NCBI RefSeq assembly: GCF_000152965.1
Contig: NZ_CH902583.1
Location: 2,853,194-2,917,193, forward strand
Origin: Roseobacter sp. MED193
GTDB taxonomy: Bacteria > Pseudomonadota > Alphaproteobacteria > Rhodobacterales > Rhodobacteraceae
DNA length: 64,000 nt
Reading direction: 5' to 3'
Under the pieces are notes generated by a model. The model did no database searches and was not told where the DNA came from. It saw nothing but the letters and a program-made list of their open reading frames with translations. How positions within the stretch are numbered: the first letter of the stretch is position 1; each line of letters begins with the position of its first letter. Below are positions 8,883 to 18,465 of this stretch, one piece after another. Position numbers and translations under genes: made by a program.

Positions 8883-9175
8883 ACGCTAAAGCAGAACACT
8901 ACGATGTGATCCGCAAGCCGATCATCACCGAGAAAACCACCATGGCATCCGAAAACGGTGCGGTTGTTTTTGAAGTTGCGATCGACAGCAACAAACCCCA
9001 GATCAAAGAAGCTGTTGAAAGCCTCTTTGGTGTGAAAGTGAAGGCGGTCAACACCACCATCACCAAGGGTAAGCAAAAGCGGTTCCGCGGCCAGATTGGC
9101 CGTCGCAAAGACGTGAAAAAAGCCTATGTGACGCTCGAAGAGGGCAACACAATCGACGTGTCCACCGGACTCTGA
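8879..9175 (+). CDS. rplW: 50S ribosomal protein L23
   Basis: L23, 98 residues, at the tunnel exit where trigger factor and SRP dock. Typical features are [14 protein letters not shown] at the N-terminus and the [20 protein letters not shown] basic loop. It ends the first ribosomal block: a strong terminator follows 26 bases later, although in most bacteria rplB follows directly. Confidence 0.98.
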   Translation: MNAKAEHYDVIRKPIITEKTTMASENGAVVFEVAIDSNKPQIKEAVESLFGVKVKAVNTTITKGKQKRFRGQIGRRKDVKKAYVTLEEGNTIDVSTGL

Positions 9176-9201
9176 GACTGAGGTTTTTGACCTGACGAGA
9201 G

Positions 9202-9232
9202 AGGCCCTCGCTGCGAAGCGGGGGCCTTTTTC
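9202..9232 (+). terminator. Strong rho-independent terminator after rplW
   Basis: An 11-bp stem (AGGCCCTCGCT / AGCGGGGGCCT, one G-T pair) with a GCGA tetraloop and five T residues. It breaks the S10 operon between L23 and L2. Confidence 0.9.
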
Positions 9233-9394
9233 ATTGTTACGGTGTCTTTGGTAGGGTCCGGTATAGCGTACTGTGCGGCTGTCCCATGGTCTGCGATGAT
9301 TGCGTGTGTAATTAGCGTATAAGGCGAAGGTACCACCAAGACACTTTGTTACTGTACTTGCGCGCAGGCCTTTAAGACAGGACAGGATACGGTA

Positions 9395-9979
9395 ATGAAC
9401 AAAACGCGCAAAACAGACCTCCAGCGCTTCACAAGACGTATTTCGATGACCGGTTTGGTGCTGGTTGCATCGCTTGCCGGCTGTGTGCCGATCCCGTTTG
9501 CACAGAGATACTACCAACCCAACAAGGCAGATGTGACTGTGGAGCGTGGCCACCGAAGCGGATGCGCCTTTAATGAAAACTCTGACTGGGGCCTGCAGCG
9601 GGTTGGAGGCGTCGAATTCAAAAGCCGACTGTATACCCGAGACCTAGAGGGTGCATCGCCACGGGCTATCTTGTCGCTCTCGGTGTCGGAACGAAATGCC
9701 AACGGTAGACTCTCGAAGGTATCGCTGAGCGCGTCCCGGATTAGACTGGAAGAAGGGGGGCGCGTTCTGCGCGGTCGGTTAGACGACACCCGAACATTCG
9801 ACATAGGAACATCCCTTGTCGTTGCCTTTCCATCGCCTTCGGGAGTGGAGGACAATGTCCGCATCGTCTTTTCGCCAAATACGGTGCGCCTAGATGGCAA
9901 GCCCATCACGCTAAAACCCATTCGGTTTTCGCTAGATGAAAGCCCGGTGATATATATGTTCCCCTGTATTCCAAGCTGA
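9395..9979 (+). CDS. Lipoprotein of unknown function inserted between rplW and rplB
   Basis: 194 residues. A basic N-terminus (MNKTRKTDLQRFTRR) and a hydrophobic stretch end in the lipobox SLAGC with Cys30, so it is predicted to be lipid-anchored. An ACAGGA site precedes the ATG. The mature part is rich in charged beta-type segments and has two further cysteines (Cys57 and one near the end). I recognise no family. Codon use is less biased than in the ribosomal genes around it and it has its own flanking non-coding DNA, suggesting later insertion into the operon. Confidence 0.7.
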   Translation: MNKTRKTDLQRFTRRISMTGLVLVASLAGCVPIPFAQRYYQPNKADVTVERGHRSGCAFNENSDWGLQRVGGVEFKSRLYTRDLEGASPRAILSLSVSERNANGRLSKVSLSASRIRLEEGGRVLRGRLDDTRTFDIGTSLVVAFPSPSGVEDNVRIVFSPNTVRLDGKPITLKPIRFSLDESPVIYMFPCIPS

Positions 9980-10332
9980 TCAGGGGTGAAAAATTCGCTA
10001 GGCCTTGGCGAAGCCAAATATGAATTGAAAAGTTCACCGGCACACGGAGCGCTGGTGCACATATCCGCTGTTGAGAAAGCGCGCAGTTGTGGCGGCTTCC
10101 CCATTGCCACCCACCTCCAACCCTGCTACATCCGCCCAATCCTACTGGCCTCAGATTCGTTCTGGGGCCGTTATCTTTGTGGGAAACACATGAGCTGGGG
10201 ACCTTCGGGGCCCTAAAGACTGGCCACCTTAGTAGTCATTGTTCCATAGGGGCAGGCGGACGGGGGGCTTACACATAGCGGGTCCAAAGACAAAAACCTA
10301 GGGATCCGCACGCTAAACGGAAGACAGAAAGC
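9980..10332. other. Non-coding gap before rplB
   Basis: About 350 bases between the inserted lipoprotein and rplB. Only short open frames without protein character are seen. Because a terminator lies upstream at 9202-9232, a promoter for the rplB block is expected here, but I cannot point to a convincing one. Confidence 0.4.
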
Positions 10333-11175
10333 ATGGCACTCAAGTCGTATAAGCCGACGACGCCGGGCCAGCGTGGGCTGGTTCTGATCGACCGTTCGGA
10401 GCTTTGGAAAGGACGTCCCGTCAAGTCTCTCACTGAGGGTTTGACGAAATCGGGCGGCCGGAACAACACCGGACGGATCACTTCACGCCGCCGCGGCGGT
10501 GGCGCAAAGCGTCTCTACCGGATCGTTGACTTCAAACGGAACAAATTGGATGTTGCGGCAACCGTTGAACGGATCGAATATGACCCGAACCGGACCGCAT
10601 TCATCGCGCTGATCAAATATGACGATGGCGAGCAGGCCTATATCCTGGCCCCTCAGCGTCTGGCAGTTGGTGACAAGGTTGTTGCTTCGGCAAAAGCTGA
10701 CATCAAACCCGGTAACGCAATGCCTTTCTCTGGCATGCCAATCGGTACCATCATCCACAACATCGAGATGAAACCAGGCAAAGGCGGCCAGATCGCCCGT
10801 GCAGCTGGGACTTATGCTCAGTTTGTTGGTCGTGATGGTGGCTACGCTCAGATCCGCCTGTCCTCGGGCGAGCTGCGCATGGTGCGTCAGGAATGCATGG
10901 CCACCGTTGGTGCCGTGTCGAACCCAGACAATTCGAACCAGAACTACGGTAAAGCTGGCCGTATGCGTCACAAGGGCAAGCGTCCTTCGGTTCGTGGTGT
11001 TGTTATGAACCCGATCGATCACCCACACGGTGGTGGTGAAGGTCGTACCTCTGGTGGTCGTCACCCGGTAACCCCATGGGGTAAGCCAACCAAAGGTAAG
11101 CGTACCCGTAACAAAAACAAAGCGTCGCAAAAGCTGATCATCCGCTCGCGTCACGCCAAGAAGAAGGGACGTTAA
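10333..11175 (+). CDS. rplB: 50S ribosomal protein L2
   Basis: L2, 280 residues, needed for subunit joining and the peptidyl-transferase centre. The C-terminal region [20 protein letters not shown] contains the conserved histidine (E. coli His229 equivalent). Preceded by an A-rich, GAAGACAGAAAGC-type start region. Restarts the S10 block after the lipoprotein insertion. Confidence 0.98.
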   Translation: MALKSYKPTTPGQRGLVLIDRSELWKGRPVKSLTEGLTKSGGRNNTGRITSRRRGGGAKRLYRIVDFKRNKLDVAATVERIEYDPNRTAFIALIKYDDGEQAYILAPQRLAVGDKVVASAKADIKPGNAMPFSGMPIGTIIHNIEMKPGKGGQIARAAGTYAQFVGRDGGYAQIRLSSGELRMVRQECMATVGAVSNPDNSNQNYGKAGRMRHKGKRPSVRGVVMNPIDHPHGGGEGRTSGGRHPVTPWGKPTKGKRTRNKNKASQKLIIRSRHAKKKGR

Positions 11176-11178
11176 TTT

Positions 11179-11457
11179 ATGTCTCGCTCTGTATGGAAAG
11201 GTCCTTTTGTCGACAGCTACGTGCTTAAAAAAGCCGAAGCTGCGCGCGAGTCGGGCCGCAATGATGTCATCAAAATCTGGTCTCGTCGTTCCACCATTCT
11301 GCCCCAGTTCGTGGGTCTGACATTTGGTGTGTACAACGGTCAGAAGCACATTCCTGTCAACGTCTCGGAAGACATGATTGGTCAGAAGTTCGGTGAATAT
11401 TCGCCAACTCGTACCTATTATGGCCACGCCGCTGACAAAAAAGCGAAGCGGAAGTAA
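11179..11457 (+). CDS. rpsS: 30S ribosomal protein S19
   Basis: S19, 92 residues, in the 30S head, binding 16S rRNA with S13. [20 protein letters not shown] and the [19 protein letters not shown] tail are typical. Three bases separate it from both rplB and rplV. Confidence 0.98.
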   Translation: MSRSVWKGPFVDSYVLKKAEAARESGRNDVIKIWSRRSTILPQFVGLTFGVYNGQKHIPVNVSEDMIGQKFGEYSPTRTYYGHAADKKAKRK

Positions 11458-11460
11458 GTC

Positions 11461-11841
11461 ATGGGTAAGGTACAAAATCCCCGCCGCGTGGCAGACAACG
11501 AAGCAATGGCGAAAACTCGCATGCTGCGTACTTCCCCGCAAAAGCTGAACCTGGTTGCGCAAATGATCCGCGGCAAGAAAGTTGACAAGGCTCTGACCGA
11601 CCTGACTTTCTCGAACAAGCGCGTGGCTCAGGACGTGAAGAAATGCCTTCAGTCCGCGATTGCCAATGCTGAAAACAACCACAACCTGGACGTTGACGAG
11701 CTGATCGTTGCCGAGGCTTGGGTTGGTAAGAACATGACCCTCAAGCGTGGTCGTCCACGGGCGCGTGGTCGTTTCGGCAAGATCTTGAAACCGTTCGCTG
11801 AGATCACCATCAAGGTGCGTCAAGTTGAGGAGCAAGCCTAA
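11461..11841 (+). CDS. rplV: 50S ribosomal protein L22
   Basis: L22, 126 residues, with a beta-hairpin that lines the exit tunnel (the segment ending [15 protein letters not shown]). The conserved core [21 protein letters not shown] is present. The terminal A of its TAA is the first base of the rpsC ATG, a one-base overlap. Confidence 0.98.
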   Translation: MGKVQNPRRVADNEAMAKTRMLRTSPQKLNLVAQMIRGKKVDKALTDLTFSNKRVAQDVKKCLQSAIANAENNHNLDVDELIVAEAWVGKNMTLKRGRPRARGRFGKILKPFAEITIKVRQVEEQA

Positions 11842-12551
11842 TGGGACATAAAGTCAATCCGGTTGGCATGCGCCTGCAGATCAACCGCACCTGGGACAGC
11901 CGCTGGTACGCCGACACCAAAGATTTTGGTGATCTGCTGCTGGAAGACATCAAACTGCGTGACTTCATCAAAGATGAGTGCAAGCAGGCTGGCATCGCTC
12001 GCGTGATCATTGAACGCCCTCACAAGAAATGCCGTGTGACAATCCACACTGCACGTCCTGGCGTGATCATCGGCAAAAAAGGCGCTGACATCGAAGTGCT
12101 TCGCAAGAAGCTGGCCTCGATGACAGACTCGGAACTGCACCTCAACATCGTTGAAGTGCGCAAGCCCGAGCTGGACGCGCAGCTGGTTGGTGAGTCCATT
12201 GCTCAGCAGCTGGAACGTCGTGTATCCTTCCGTCGCGCGATGAAGCGTGCCGTACAGTCTGCCATGCGTATGGGCGCCCTGGGTATCCGGGTGAACGTTG
12301 CTGGCCGTCTGGGTGGCGCTGAAATCGCCCGTACCGAATGGTACCGCGAAGGTCGTGTGCCTCTGCACACTCTGCGCGCCGACATCGATTACGCTCACAA
12401 CGAAGCCATGACACCTTACGGTATCATCGGGATCAAAACCTGGATCTTCAAAGGCGAGATCATGGAACACGATCCTCAGGCACGTGACCGTAAAGCACAG
12501 GAACTCCAGGACGGCCCTGCACCTCGTGGTGCTGGTGGCGGTCGTCGCTAA
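11841..12551 (+). CDS. rpsC: 30S ribosomal protein S3
   Basis: S3, 236 residues, part of the mRNA entry helicase. The KH-domain motif [12 protein letters not shown] is at about 74-85, and the N-terminus [12 protein letters not shown] is diagnostic. The C-terminus is a Gly/Arg-rich tail. Eleven bases separate it from rplP. Confidence 0.98.
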   Translation: MGHKVNPVGMRLQINRTWDSRWYADTKDFGDLLLEDIKLRDFIKDECKQAGIARVIIERPHKKCRVTIHTARPGVIIGKKGADIEVLRKKLASMTDSELHLNIVEVRKPELDAQLVGESIAQQLERRVSFRRAMKRAVQSAMRMGALGIRVNVAGRLGGAEIARTEWYREGRVPLHTLRADIDYAHNEAMTPYGIIGIKTWIFKGEIMEHDPQARDRKAQELQDGPAPRGAGGGRR

Positions 12552-12562
12552 GGAGAGAATAG

Positions 12563-12976
12563 ATGCTTCAACCAAAGCGTACAAAATTCCGCAAGATGCA
12601 CAAAGGCCGGATCAAGGGCGAAGCCAAAGGCGGCTCTGATCTGAACTTTGGCACCTACGGCCTCAAGGCAACCACACCTGAGCGCGTCACCGCGCGTCAG
12701 ATCGAAGCTGCCCGTCGTGCCATGACCCGTCACATGAAACGTCAGGGTCGTGTCTGGATCCGTATCTTCCCAGATACTCCAGTAACCTCCAAACCTGTCG
12801 AAGTTCGTATGGGTAAGGGTAAAGGTTCCGTGGATTATTGGGCATGCAAGGTCAAACCTGGCCGCGTGATGTTCGAAATCGACGGCGTCAACGACGACAT
12901 CGCGCGTGAGGCCCTGCGTCTTGCTGCGATGAAGCTGCCGGTGAAAACCCGTGTCGTGGTTCGCGAAGACTGGTAA
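12563..12976 (+). CDS. rplP: 50S ribosomal protein L16
   Basis: L16, 137 residues, near the A site. [19 protein letters not shown] and [19 protein letters not shown] are diagnostic; the Arg at about 81 in [10 protein letters not shown] is the one hydroxylated by RoxA/YcfD in E. coli. It ends a ribosomal block because a strong terminator follows within 30 bases, where rpmC normally comes next. Confidence 0.98.
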   Translation: MLQPKRTKFRKMHKGRIKGEAKGGSDLNFGTYGLKATTPERVTARQIEAARRAMTRHMKRQGRVWIRIFPDTPVTSKPVEVRMGKGKGSVDYWACKVKPGRVMFEIDGVNDDIAREALRLAAMKLPVKTRVVVREDW

Positions 12977-13000
12977 GCCCGGTCATCGAGAAAAATCAGA

Positions 13001-13037
13001 AACCCCCGCTGAGCAATCAGCGGGGGTTTTCTTTTTT
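13001..13037. terminator. Bidirectional terminator between rplP and the convergent unknown gene
   Basis: AACCCCCGCTGA, loop GCAA, then TCAGCGGGGGTT: a perfect 12-bp stem, T-rich on the plus side (TTTTCTTTTTT). The TGA stop of the convergent gene at 13017-13790 lies inside the stem. Confidence 0.9.
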
Positions 13038-13790
13038 AGGTCGTTGGGAGGTCAGTCGTTTTTTTTGCAGCTCGTTGCCAGAGAAATTGCCAACGCCCCA
13101 GAAATCATTGGTCCGACCATCGGCATAGAAGCCTTCGAAATAGTCGCGGGGCTTGACCTGCTTCAGGCTCTCATCGCTCTGGCAGATCAGAAAGTAATGA
13201 TAATCAATATAGATCGCGCAATAGAGTGATTTGTCCTCAGCCCAGAGCTCTACACATCCGTGTTCAGTTTGCCTATCCAAGAGGGTCGCGACCTGTAATT
13301 CCTCCGGAAAAGATCCAAAATGGCCCGCGCTGATCAGGCTGTCGTGGCCCGCAGCTTTCGCAAAACTTCCCAGGGAGAGTTCCAGCAGGGGAGAGGAGCA
13401 GCCTTCATCTGGTGGGTAGATACTTCGAGCAGCGCAGATCCCTAGCATGTGGTCTGTTTCATGCTGACTGGCATATCTGGTGGATATACGCTTTGAGCCG
13501 GTCAGCCGCAGGGCGCGGTTGACTTGGTGGATCGAGGCAAAGCCGCAGAGCTCCGCAACCTCCTGCCAGCTGACTCCGCAGGAAGGTCCTAATTTCAACG
13601 CATCTTGAATGGCACTGTCTGGCACCGGATCACTATTTTTGAATGGTGGGTGATCGGGGAGCCTGAGGAAGGGGTTCAAAGCGATAAAGACAGAGGAAAA
13701 CTTACCCGCGAAATGATCCAGATAGGCGGTGTCATCTTCGCTCGGATAGCTGAACGGAGGGCGGTATATTTGGTTGCTCGCTTCTGTCAT
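13017..13790 (-). CDS. Unknown protein with a possible helix-turn-helix
   Basis: 257 residues, minus strand, convergent with rplP. Not recognised. Residues about 73-97 (SWQEVAELCGFASIHQVNRA and following LRLTG) resemble an AraC-type helix-turn-helix, in which a small residue, a GF and a basic recognition helix recur, but the position mid-protein is unusual. The remainder is acidic and aromatic-rich (YCAIYIDYHYFLICQSDE) with no signal peptide or membrane helix. It sits in a three-gene insertion in the ribosomal operon. It could be a regulator or a substrate-binding protein; confidence is in the coding call only. Confidence 0.65.
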   Translation of the reverse strand: MTEASNQIYRPPFSYPSEDDTAYLDHFAGKFSSVFIALNPFLRLPDHPPFKNSDPVPDSAIQDALKLGPSCGVSWQEVAELCGFASIHQVNRALRLTGSKRISTRYASQHETDHMLGICAARSIYPPDEGCSSPLLELSLGSFAKAAGHDSLISAGHFGSFPEELQVATLLDRQTEHGCVELWAEDKSLYCAIYIDYHYFLICQSDESLKQVKPRDYFEGFYADGRTNDFWGVGNFSGNELQKKRLTSQRPKKENPR

Positions 13791-13880
13791 TCCGCAATCC
13801 TAGGTGGAGGCGCCTTGCAGTGCAACTTCCTTGGCTAAGGCGGATTGGTTCTGCCGCCTCGCTGCGGTAAAGGTGAGGCC

Positions 13881-14501
13881 ATGGCCCAGATAGAATCCCT
13901 CTTTGTGACCCGCTTGTACCGCGCTGCCCTGTCCGAATGCGGACCGGCCATTGATGCGCAGGAAATGGAAACCTCTTGCATTGTTATCGCTGAAGATGAC
14001 GAGGCCGGACAGGATTGGTGCGAGGAGAACGGCTATCCCGGCTATACCTCCTATGCTTCCCTGACCGATCTGCCTTGGCGCTTTCCGGTCTTTGCCGATC
14101 TGGTGAAGTCACTGGACGCGCATGTCGCCAATTTTGCCAAGGATCTGGAGTTTGATCTCGATGGCCGCAAGCTGGTTCTTGAGGATCTCTGGATCAATAT
14201 CCTACCAGAAGGCGGCATGCATTCCTCACATCTTCACCCGCATTCCGTCATTTCCGGCACCACCTATGTGGCGATGCCCGAAGGCGCCTCGGCGCTGAAA
14301 CTGGAAGATCCCCGTTCTGGCCGGATGATGGCCGCCCCCACCCGCACCAAGGAGGCCCGGCGCGAGCTGCAGCCCTTTATCTACATGAAGCCTGCCGTGG
14401 GGGATGTGTTGCTCTGGGAGAGCTGGCTGCGCCATGAGGTGCCGATGAACATGGCCGAAGACGAGCGGATTTCGGTGAGCTTTAACTACAAGTGGGAGTG
14501 A
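13881..14501 (+). CDS. 2OG-Fe(II) oxygenase-like protein (TIGR02466-like)
   Basis: 206 residues from the ATG at 13881, preceded by AAGGTGAGG; 12 further upstream codons are open but unlikely. The C-terminal half has a double-stranded beta-helix pattern of 2-oxoglutarate/Fe(II) oxygenases: a histidine-rich MHSSHLHPHS at 113-122, a distal His in RHEVPM (His185), and Arg196 in ERISVSFN placed to bind 2-oxoglutarate. Substrate unknown. In E. coli the neighbouring protein L16 is hydroxylated by an unrelated JmjC oxygenase; the position next to rplP is suggestive but does not show a ribosomal target. Confidence 0.8.
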   Translation: MAQIESLFVTRLYRAALSECGPAIDAQEMETSCIVIAEDDEAGQDWCEENGYPGYTSYASLTDLPWRFPVFADLVKSLDAHVANFAKDLEFDLDGRKLVLEDLWINILPEGGMHSSHLHPHSVISGTTYVAMPEGASALKLEDPRSGRMMAAPTRTKEARRELQPFIYMKPAVGDVLLWESWLRHEVPMNMAEDERISVSFNYKWE

Positions 14502-14538
14502 GGCTCCGCAGGTAAAGCGACCATCGCACGGGCAGATC

Positions 14539-15228
14539 TCACACTTCATCCGATGGAAGCAGTTCGTACTGTATCCAATCCCAATAGGTGAGCAGTTCTC
14601 TCTCGGCGGTGTCAAACTCCGGGTGATAGTGGTGCGTGTGGGGTACGGGCGTCTCTATTGGTGCCGGAGAAAACTCTCTCTCCTCGAGCGCTCGCTCCAG
14701 TGTGTCGAGGTTTCCATACGCGTAGATAACATTGTGCCGATCTAAAATCAGTTGGTTCTGGGTGGGGAGTGAGATCACCCAGATGTCGTGGCGGCCATCT
14801 TGTTCGAAAAACTCCTGAAATGAGTAGAGGAATAGCTCAAGGTCTTCGTAGCTGACGGGATGAGGGCTTTGAAAGCGCCCCCCGGTTTCAATCGTGCGAG
14901 GTGCCGATAGGACATACAACACCCCAAATGGGCCATCCCAATTCTTGCACAAGTCAAGGAGCAGAGGGATTTCATGCAGTCTTGGACCTATGGCCAGACG
15001 GGACCAACCGGGATAGTTCTGGCGCTCCCAAATATCGGGGTGGGTATAGTTCCTGGCGGAAGCCTGCTCCGATGCCGAGAACTTGGATAGTGTTTCCATG
15101 TCAAAAACCGTTGGAAATAGTTTTCGGCTACCATAGGCAGAAAGTGGGTTTTCTCCAATCGGCATTGAGAAGAATAGTTTTGCGAGGTTAGTCACGGCCT
15201 CCCCAACCTTTCCCTTGCCCCCACGCAC
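14539..15228 (-). CDS. Unknown cytoplasmic protein
   Basis: 229 residues from a GTG at 15228, close after GGGGAG; an in-frame ATG at 15165 (MPIGENPLSAYG) is an alternative start. Not recognised. It is rich in aromatic and acidic residues (YEDLELFLYSFQEFFEQDGR, YWDWIQYELL), with no signal peptide, membrane segment or known motif. It has a globular look, like immunity- or SMI1-type proteins, but no motif supports that. It faces the oxygenase-like gene convergently and is the third gene inserted between rplP and rpmC. Confidence 0.65.
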   Translation of the reverse strand: MRGGKGKVGEAVTNLAKLFFSMPIGENPLSAYGSRKLFPTVFDMETLSKFSASEQASARNYTHPDIWERQNYPGWSRLAIGPRLHEIPLLLDLCKNWDGPFGVLYVLSAPRTIETGGRFQSPHPVSYEDLELFLYSFQEFFEQDGRHDIWVISLPTQNQLILDRHNVIYAYGNLDTLERALEEREFSPAPIETPVPHTHHYHPEFDTAERELLTYWDWIQYELLPSDEV

Positions 15229-15297
15229 TATCTCCCCTATAAGGGCACATCGCTTGGGCTAAATCCTCCTTGGATTTGGGCTTGGTGATTCTTTTCT

Positions 15298-15320
15298 GCA
15301 CTTTCTTAAGTGCGGTTTTT
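15298..15320 (+). terminator. Small hairpin with T-run before rpmC
   Basis: GCACTT, loop TCTT, AAGTGC, then GGTTTTT. A 6-bp stem 70 bases before rpmC. A second small hairpin (AAATCC / GGATTT, 15261-15277) lies just upstream. As no co-directional gene ends here, these may form a leader or attenuator of the rpmC block. Confidence 0.45.
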
Positions 15321-15389
15321 ACATAACCCACCAGATGAAAAGGTGACCCTCACGGGGCCTTCTGGTGCTTTGGACAAGGAACAAAGGCG

Positions 15390-15593
15390 ATGAACGCCAA
15401 TGATCTGCGTGACAAGACCGTGGATGAACTCCGCGATGTGCTTGCCAACATGAAAAAAGAGAGCTTCAATCTCCGTTTTCAACAAGCTACCGGTCAGCTG
15501 GAAAACACTGCAGGCATCAAAGCGGCACGCCGCAATGCTGCCCGTGTGAAAACCATCCTGAACGAAAAAGCTGCAGCCGCAGCTGCAGAATAA
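15390..15593 (+). CDS. rpmC: 50S ribosomal protein L29
   Basis: L29, 67 residues, at the tunnel exit beside L23. [20 protein letters not shown] followed by the [12 protein letters not shown] helix is typical. Starts the block after the three-gene insertion, followed after 12 bases by rpsQ. Confidence 0.97.
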   Translation: MNANDLRDKTVDELRDVLANMKKESFNLRFQQATGQLENTAGIKAARRNAARVKTILNEKAAAAAAE

Positions 15594-15605
15594 GGAGCCT
15601 GACAG

Positions 15606-15836
15606 ATGCCCAAACGTATTCTCACAGGCACCGTGACCAGCGACGCCAACGCCCAGACCGTAACAGTTTCGGTTGAACGCCGCTTCACGCACCCTGTTCT
15701 GAAAAAGACCATTCGTAAGTCCAAAAAGTATCGGGCGCACGATGAGCAGAACGCTTTCAAGGTCGGCGACCAAGTCCGCATCATCGAATGCGCGCCGAAA
15801 TCGAAAACGAAACGCTGGGAAGTTCTGACCGCTTAA
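15606..15836 (+). CDS. rpsQ: 30S ribosomal protein S17
   Basis: S17, 76 residues, an OB-fold primary 16S-binding protein. [20 protein letters not shown] and the [19 protein letters not shown] region are typical. A 97-base gap separates it from rplN, longer than other gaps here, and contains a weak hairpin. Confidence 0.97.
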   Translation: MPKRILTGTVTSDANAQTVTVSVERRFTHPVLKKTIRKSKKYRAHDEQNAFKVGDQVRIIECAPKSKTKRWEVLTA

Positions 15837-15933
15837 GAGACCGTAAGGTCCCATAAGCGGCAAACTGACCAGTTTGTCGAAACCCTGGGGGATAACAGCA
15901 CGCATCGCTGCCCCATAGGTCGGGAGAAACCAC

Positions 15934-16302
15934 ATGATCCAGATGCAAACAAACCTGGATGTTGCTGACAACTCCGGCGCTCGCCGAGTTCAGTGCATCA
16001 AGGTTCTGGGTGGTTCCAAGCGTAAATACGCATCCGTAGGCGACATCATTGTTGTCTCGGTTAAGGAAGCCATCCCCCGCGGTCGCGTTAAGAAAGGTGA
16101 TGTCCGTAAGGCCGTCGTCGTTCGCACCGCCAAAGAAGTCCGTCGTGCCGATGGTACCGCGATCCGTTTTGATCGCAATGCCGCCGTCATCCTGAACACC
16201 AACAACGAGCCCGTAGGTACACGTATCTTTGGACCAGTTGTTCGTGAGCTGCGCGCCAAGAACTTCATGAAAATCATCTCGCTTGCTCCGGAGGTGCTGT
16301 AA
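15934..16302 (+). CDS. rplN: 50S ribosomal protein L14
   Basis: L14, 122 residues, forms an intersubunit bridge and the RsfS docking site. [20 protein letters not shown] is the family signature. First gene of the spc block; followed after two bases by rplX. Confidence 0.98.
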   Translation: MIQMQTNLDVADNSGARRVQCIKVLGGSKRKYASVGDIIVVSVKEAIPRGRVKKGDVRKAVVVRTAKEVRRADGTAIRFDRNAAVILNTNNEPVGTRIFGPVVRELRAKNFMKIISLAPEVL

Positions 16303-16304
16303 CA

Positions 16305-16610
16305 ATGGCTGCTAAACTCCGCAAAGGCGACAAGGTTGTCGTACTGGCCGGCAAGGACAAGGGCAAAGAGGGCACCATTGCCTCTGTTGACCCAAAGGCT
16401 GGCAAGGCTGTTGTTGATGGTGTGAACATGGCGATCCGCCACACCCGTCAGTCGCAGAACGAACAGGGCGGACGTCTGCCCAAGGCACTGCCAATCGAAC
16501 TGTCGAACCTGGCTCTGCTCGACTCCAAAGGCAAAGCAACTCGTGTTGGCTTCCGTGAGGAAGATGGCAAGAAAGTGCGCTTCGCCAAAACGACTGGGGA
16601 GACTGTCTGA
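16305..16610 (+). CDS. rplX: 50S ribosomal protein L24
   Basis: L24, 101 residues, an assembly initiator. The KOW motif ([20 protein letters not shown]) is at about 4-23. The last base of its stop is the first base of the rplE ATG. Confidence 0.98.
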   Translation: MAAKLRKGDKVVVLAGKDKGKEGTIASVDPKAGKAVVDGVNMAIRHTRQSQNEQGGRLPKALPIELSNLALLDSKGKATRVGFREEDGKKVRFAKTTGETV

Positions 16611-17173
16611 TGCTTGATAACGCAACCTACACTCCACGTCTGAAAACTCTCTACAAGGAAACCATCTGTGGTGCCCTGAAAGAAGAGTTCGGCTACAAGA
16701 ACGACATGCAGCTGCCCAAGCTGGAAAAAATCGTTCTGAACATCGGCTGCGGCCGGGCTGCTGTTCGTGACAGCAAAAAAGCCAAATCCGCTCAGGCCGA
16801 TCTTTCCACCATCGCTGGCCAGAAAGCTCTGACCACCGTGGCAAAGAACTCCATCGCTGGCTTCCGCGTTCGTGAAGGCATGCCGATGGGCGCAAAGGTA
16901 ACTCTGCGCGGCGACCGGATGTTCGAATTCCTCGACCGTCTGATCACCATCGCGATGCCCCGTATCCGTGACTTCCGCGGCGTATCGGGTACCTCCTTTG
17001 ACGGCCGTGGCAACTACGCCATGGGTCTGAAAGAGCATCTCGTGTTTCCAGAAATCGATTTTGATAAAATCGACGAGAACTGGGGCATGGATATCGTGAT
17101 TGCCACCACCGCGAAAACCGATGCCGAAGCTAAGGCGCTGTTGAAAGCTTTCAACATGCCCTTCAATAGCTGA
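16610..17173 (+). CDS. rplE: 50S ribosomal protein L5
   Basis: L5, 187 residues, binds 5S rRNA in the central protuberance. [15 protein letters not shown] and [20 protein letters not shown] are typical. Overlaps rplX by one base. Confidence 0.98.
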   Translation: MLDNATYTPRLKTLYKETICGALKEEFGYKNDMQLPKLEKIVLNIGCGRAAVRDSKKAKSAQADLSTIAGQKALTTVAKNSIAGFRVREGMPMGAKVTLRGDRMFEFLDRLITIAMPRIRDFRGVSGTSFDGRGNYAMGLKEHLVFPEIDFDKIDENWGMDIVIATTAKTDAEAKALLKAFNMPFNS

Positions 17174-17195
17174 GCGCGGGAAGGATAGTAGAGAC

Positions 17196-17501
17196 ATGGC
17201 TAAGAAAAGCATGATCGAACGCGAGAAAAAGCGCGAGCGTCTGGTGGCAAAATATGCCGCAAAACGCGCCGAGCTGAAAGAAATCGCGAATGACGAATCC
17301 AAACCGATGGAAGAGCGTTTCAAAGCGCGCCTGACATTGGCCAAACTGCCGCGGAATTCCTCGGCAACTCGTCTGCACAACCGTTGTCAGCTGACCGGTC
17401 GTCCCCACGCTTACTATCGTAAGCTGAAGGTCAGCCGGATCGCGCTGCGGGAACTGGGCTCGAATGGCCAGATCCCCGGTATGGTGAAATCGAGCTGGTA
17501 A
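17196..17501 (+). CDS. rpsN: 30S ribosomal protein S14
   Basis: S14, 101 residues, the long zinc-free form: the C-terminal part ([20 protein letters not shown]) lacks the CxxC pairs of the short zinc form. Follows rplE by 22 bases. Confidence 0.98.
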   Translation: MAKKSMIEREKKRERLVAKYAAKRAELKEIANDESKPMEERFKARLTLAKLPRNSSATRLHNRCQLTGRPHAYYRKLKVSRIALRELGSNGQIPGMVKSSW

Positions 17502-17514
17502 GGGAGAGACAGAT

Positions 17515-17907
17515 ATGAACGATCCTATCGGCGATATGCTCACCCGTATCCGTAACTCGCAAATGCGTGGCAAATCCACCGTAAGCTCCCCAGCGTCAAA
17601 GCTGCGGGCTTGGGTTCTGGACGTGCTGGCAGACGAGGGTTACATCCGCGGCTACGAGAAATCCACTGACGAACGCGGCCACCCGTCGCTGGAAATCAGC
17701 CTCAAGTACTACGATGGCGATCCTGTCATTCGCGAAGTGAAGCGGGTTTCCAAGCCTGGCCGTCGCGTTTACATGGGCGTCAATGACATCCCGTCGGTCC
17801 GTCAGGGCCTGGGCGTGTCGATTGTCTCCACCCCCCAGGGTGTGATGTCGGACGCAAAAGCACGCGCAGCCAATGTTGGCGGCGAAGTGCTCTGCACCGT
17901 CTTCTAA
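17515..17907 (+). CDS. rpsH: 30S ribosomal protein S8
   Basis: S8, 130 residues, a primary 16S rRNA binder that in E. coli also represses the spc operon. [20 protein letters not shown] and the C-terminal [20 protein letters not shown] are diagnostic. Confidence 0.98.
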   Translation: MNDPIGDMLTRIRNSQMRGKSTVSSPASKLRAWVLDVLADEGYIRGYEKSTDERGHPSLEISLKYYDGDPVIREVKRVSKPGRRVYMGVNDIPSVRQGLGVSIVSTPQGVMSDAKARAANVGGEVLCTVF

Positions 17908-17920
17908 GGAGGCCTAATCG

Positions 17921-18454
17921 ATGTCCCGTATTGGTAAAAAATCGGTCGAACTGCCCAGCGGTGTTACCGCAAGCGTTTCCGGCCAAAGCATCGAAGTGAA
18001 GGGCCCCAAAGGGACCCGTAGCTTCACTGCAACCGACGATGTCACTCTGACTGTTGAAGACAACGCTGTTTCGGTCACGCCTCGCGGCATGTCCAAGCGC
18101 GCCCGTCAGCAGTGGGGCATGTCCCGCACCATGGTTGCCAACTTGGTAACCGGCGTGACCACCGGCTTTAAGAAAGAGCTGGAGATCCAGGGTGTGGGTT
18201 ACCGGGCTCAGATGCAGGGGAACACCCTGAAGCTGAACCTCGGTTACAGCCACGATGTCGAGTTTGTCGCTCCGGAAGGTGTCACTGTCACCGCACCGAA
18301 GCAGACAGAAATCGTTGTGGAAGGGAACGACCAGCAGCAGGTGGGCGAAGTCGCGGCGAAGATCCGTGATTGGCGCCGTCCCGAGCCCTACAAGGGCAAA
18401 GGCATCCGCTACAAGGGTGAGTTCGTCTTCCGCAAAGAAGGCAAGAAGAAGTAA
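17921..18454 (+). CDS. rplF: 50S ribosomal protein L6
   Basis: L6, 177 residues, two repeated domains near the factor-binding site. [15 protein letters not shown] and the C-terminal motif [16 protein letters not shown] are diagnostic. An AAGGAGG site precedes the ATG. Confidence 0.98.
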   Translation: MSRIGKKSVELPSGVTASVSGQSIEVKGPKGTRSFTATDDVTLTVEDNAVSVTPRGMSKRARQQWGMSRTMVANLVTGVTTGFKKELEIQGVGYRAQMQGNTLKLNLGYSHDVEFVAPEGVTVTAPKQTEIVVEGNDQQQVGEVAAKIRDWRRPEPYKGKGIRYKGEFVFRKEGKKK

Positions 18455-18465
18455 GGACCAGCACA

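Noticed and set aside
10483..11835. 450-residue minus-strand frame opposite rplB-rpsS-rplV
   Set aside because: Antisense shadow of ribosomal genes.
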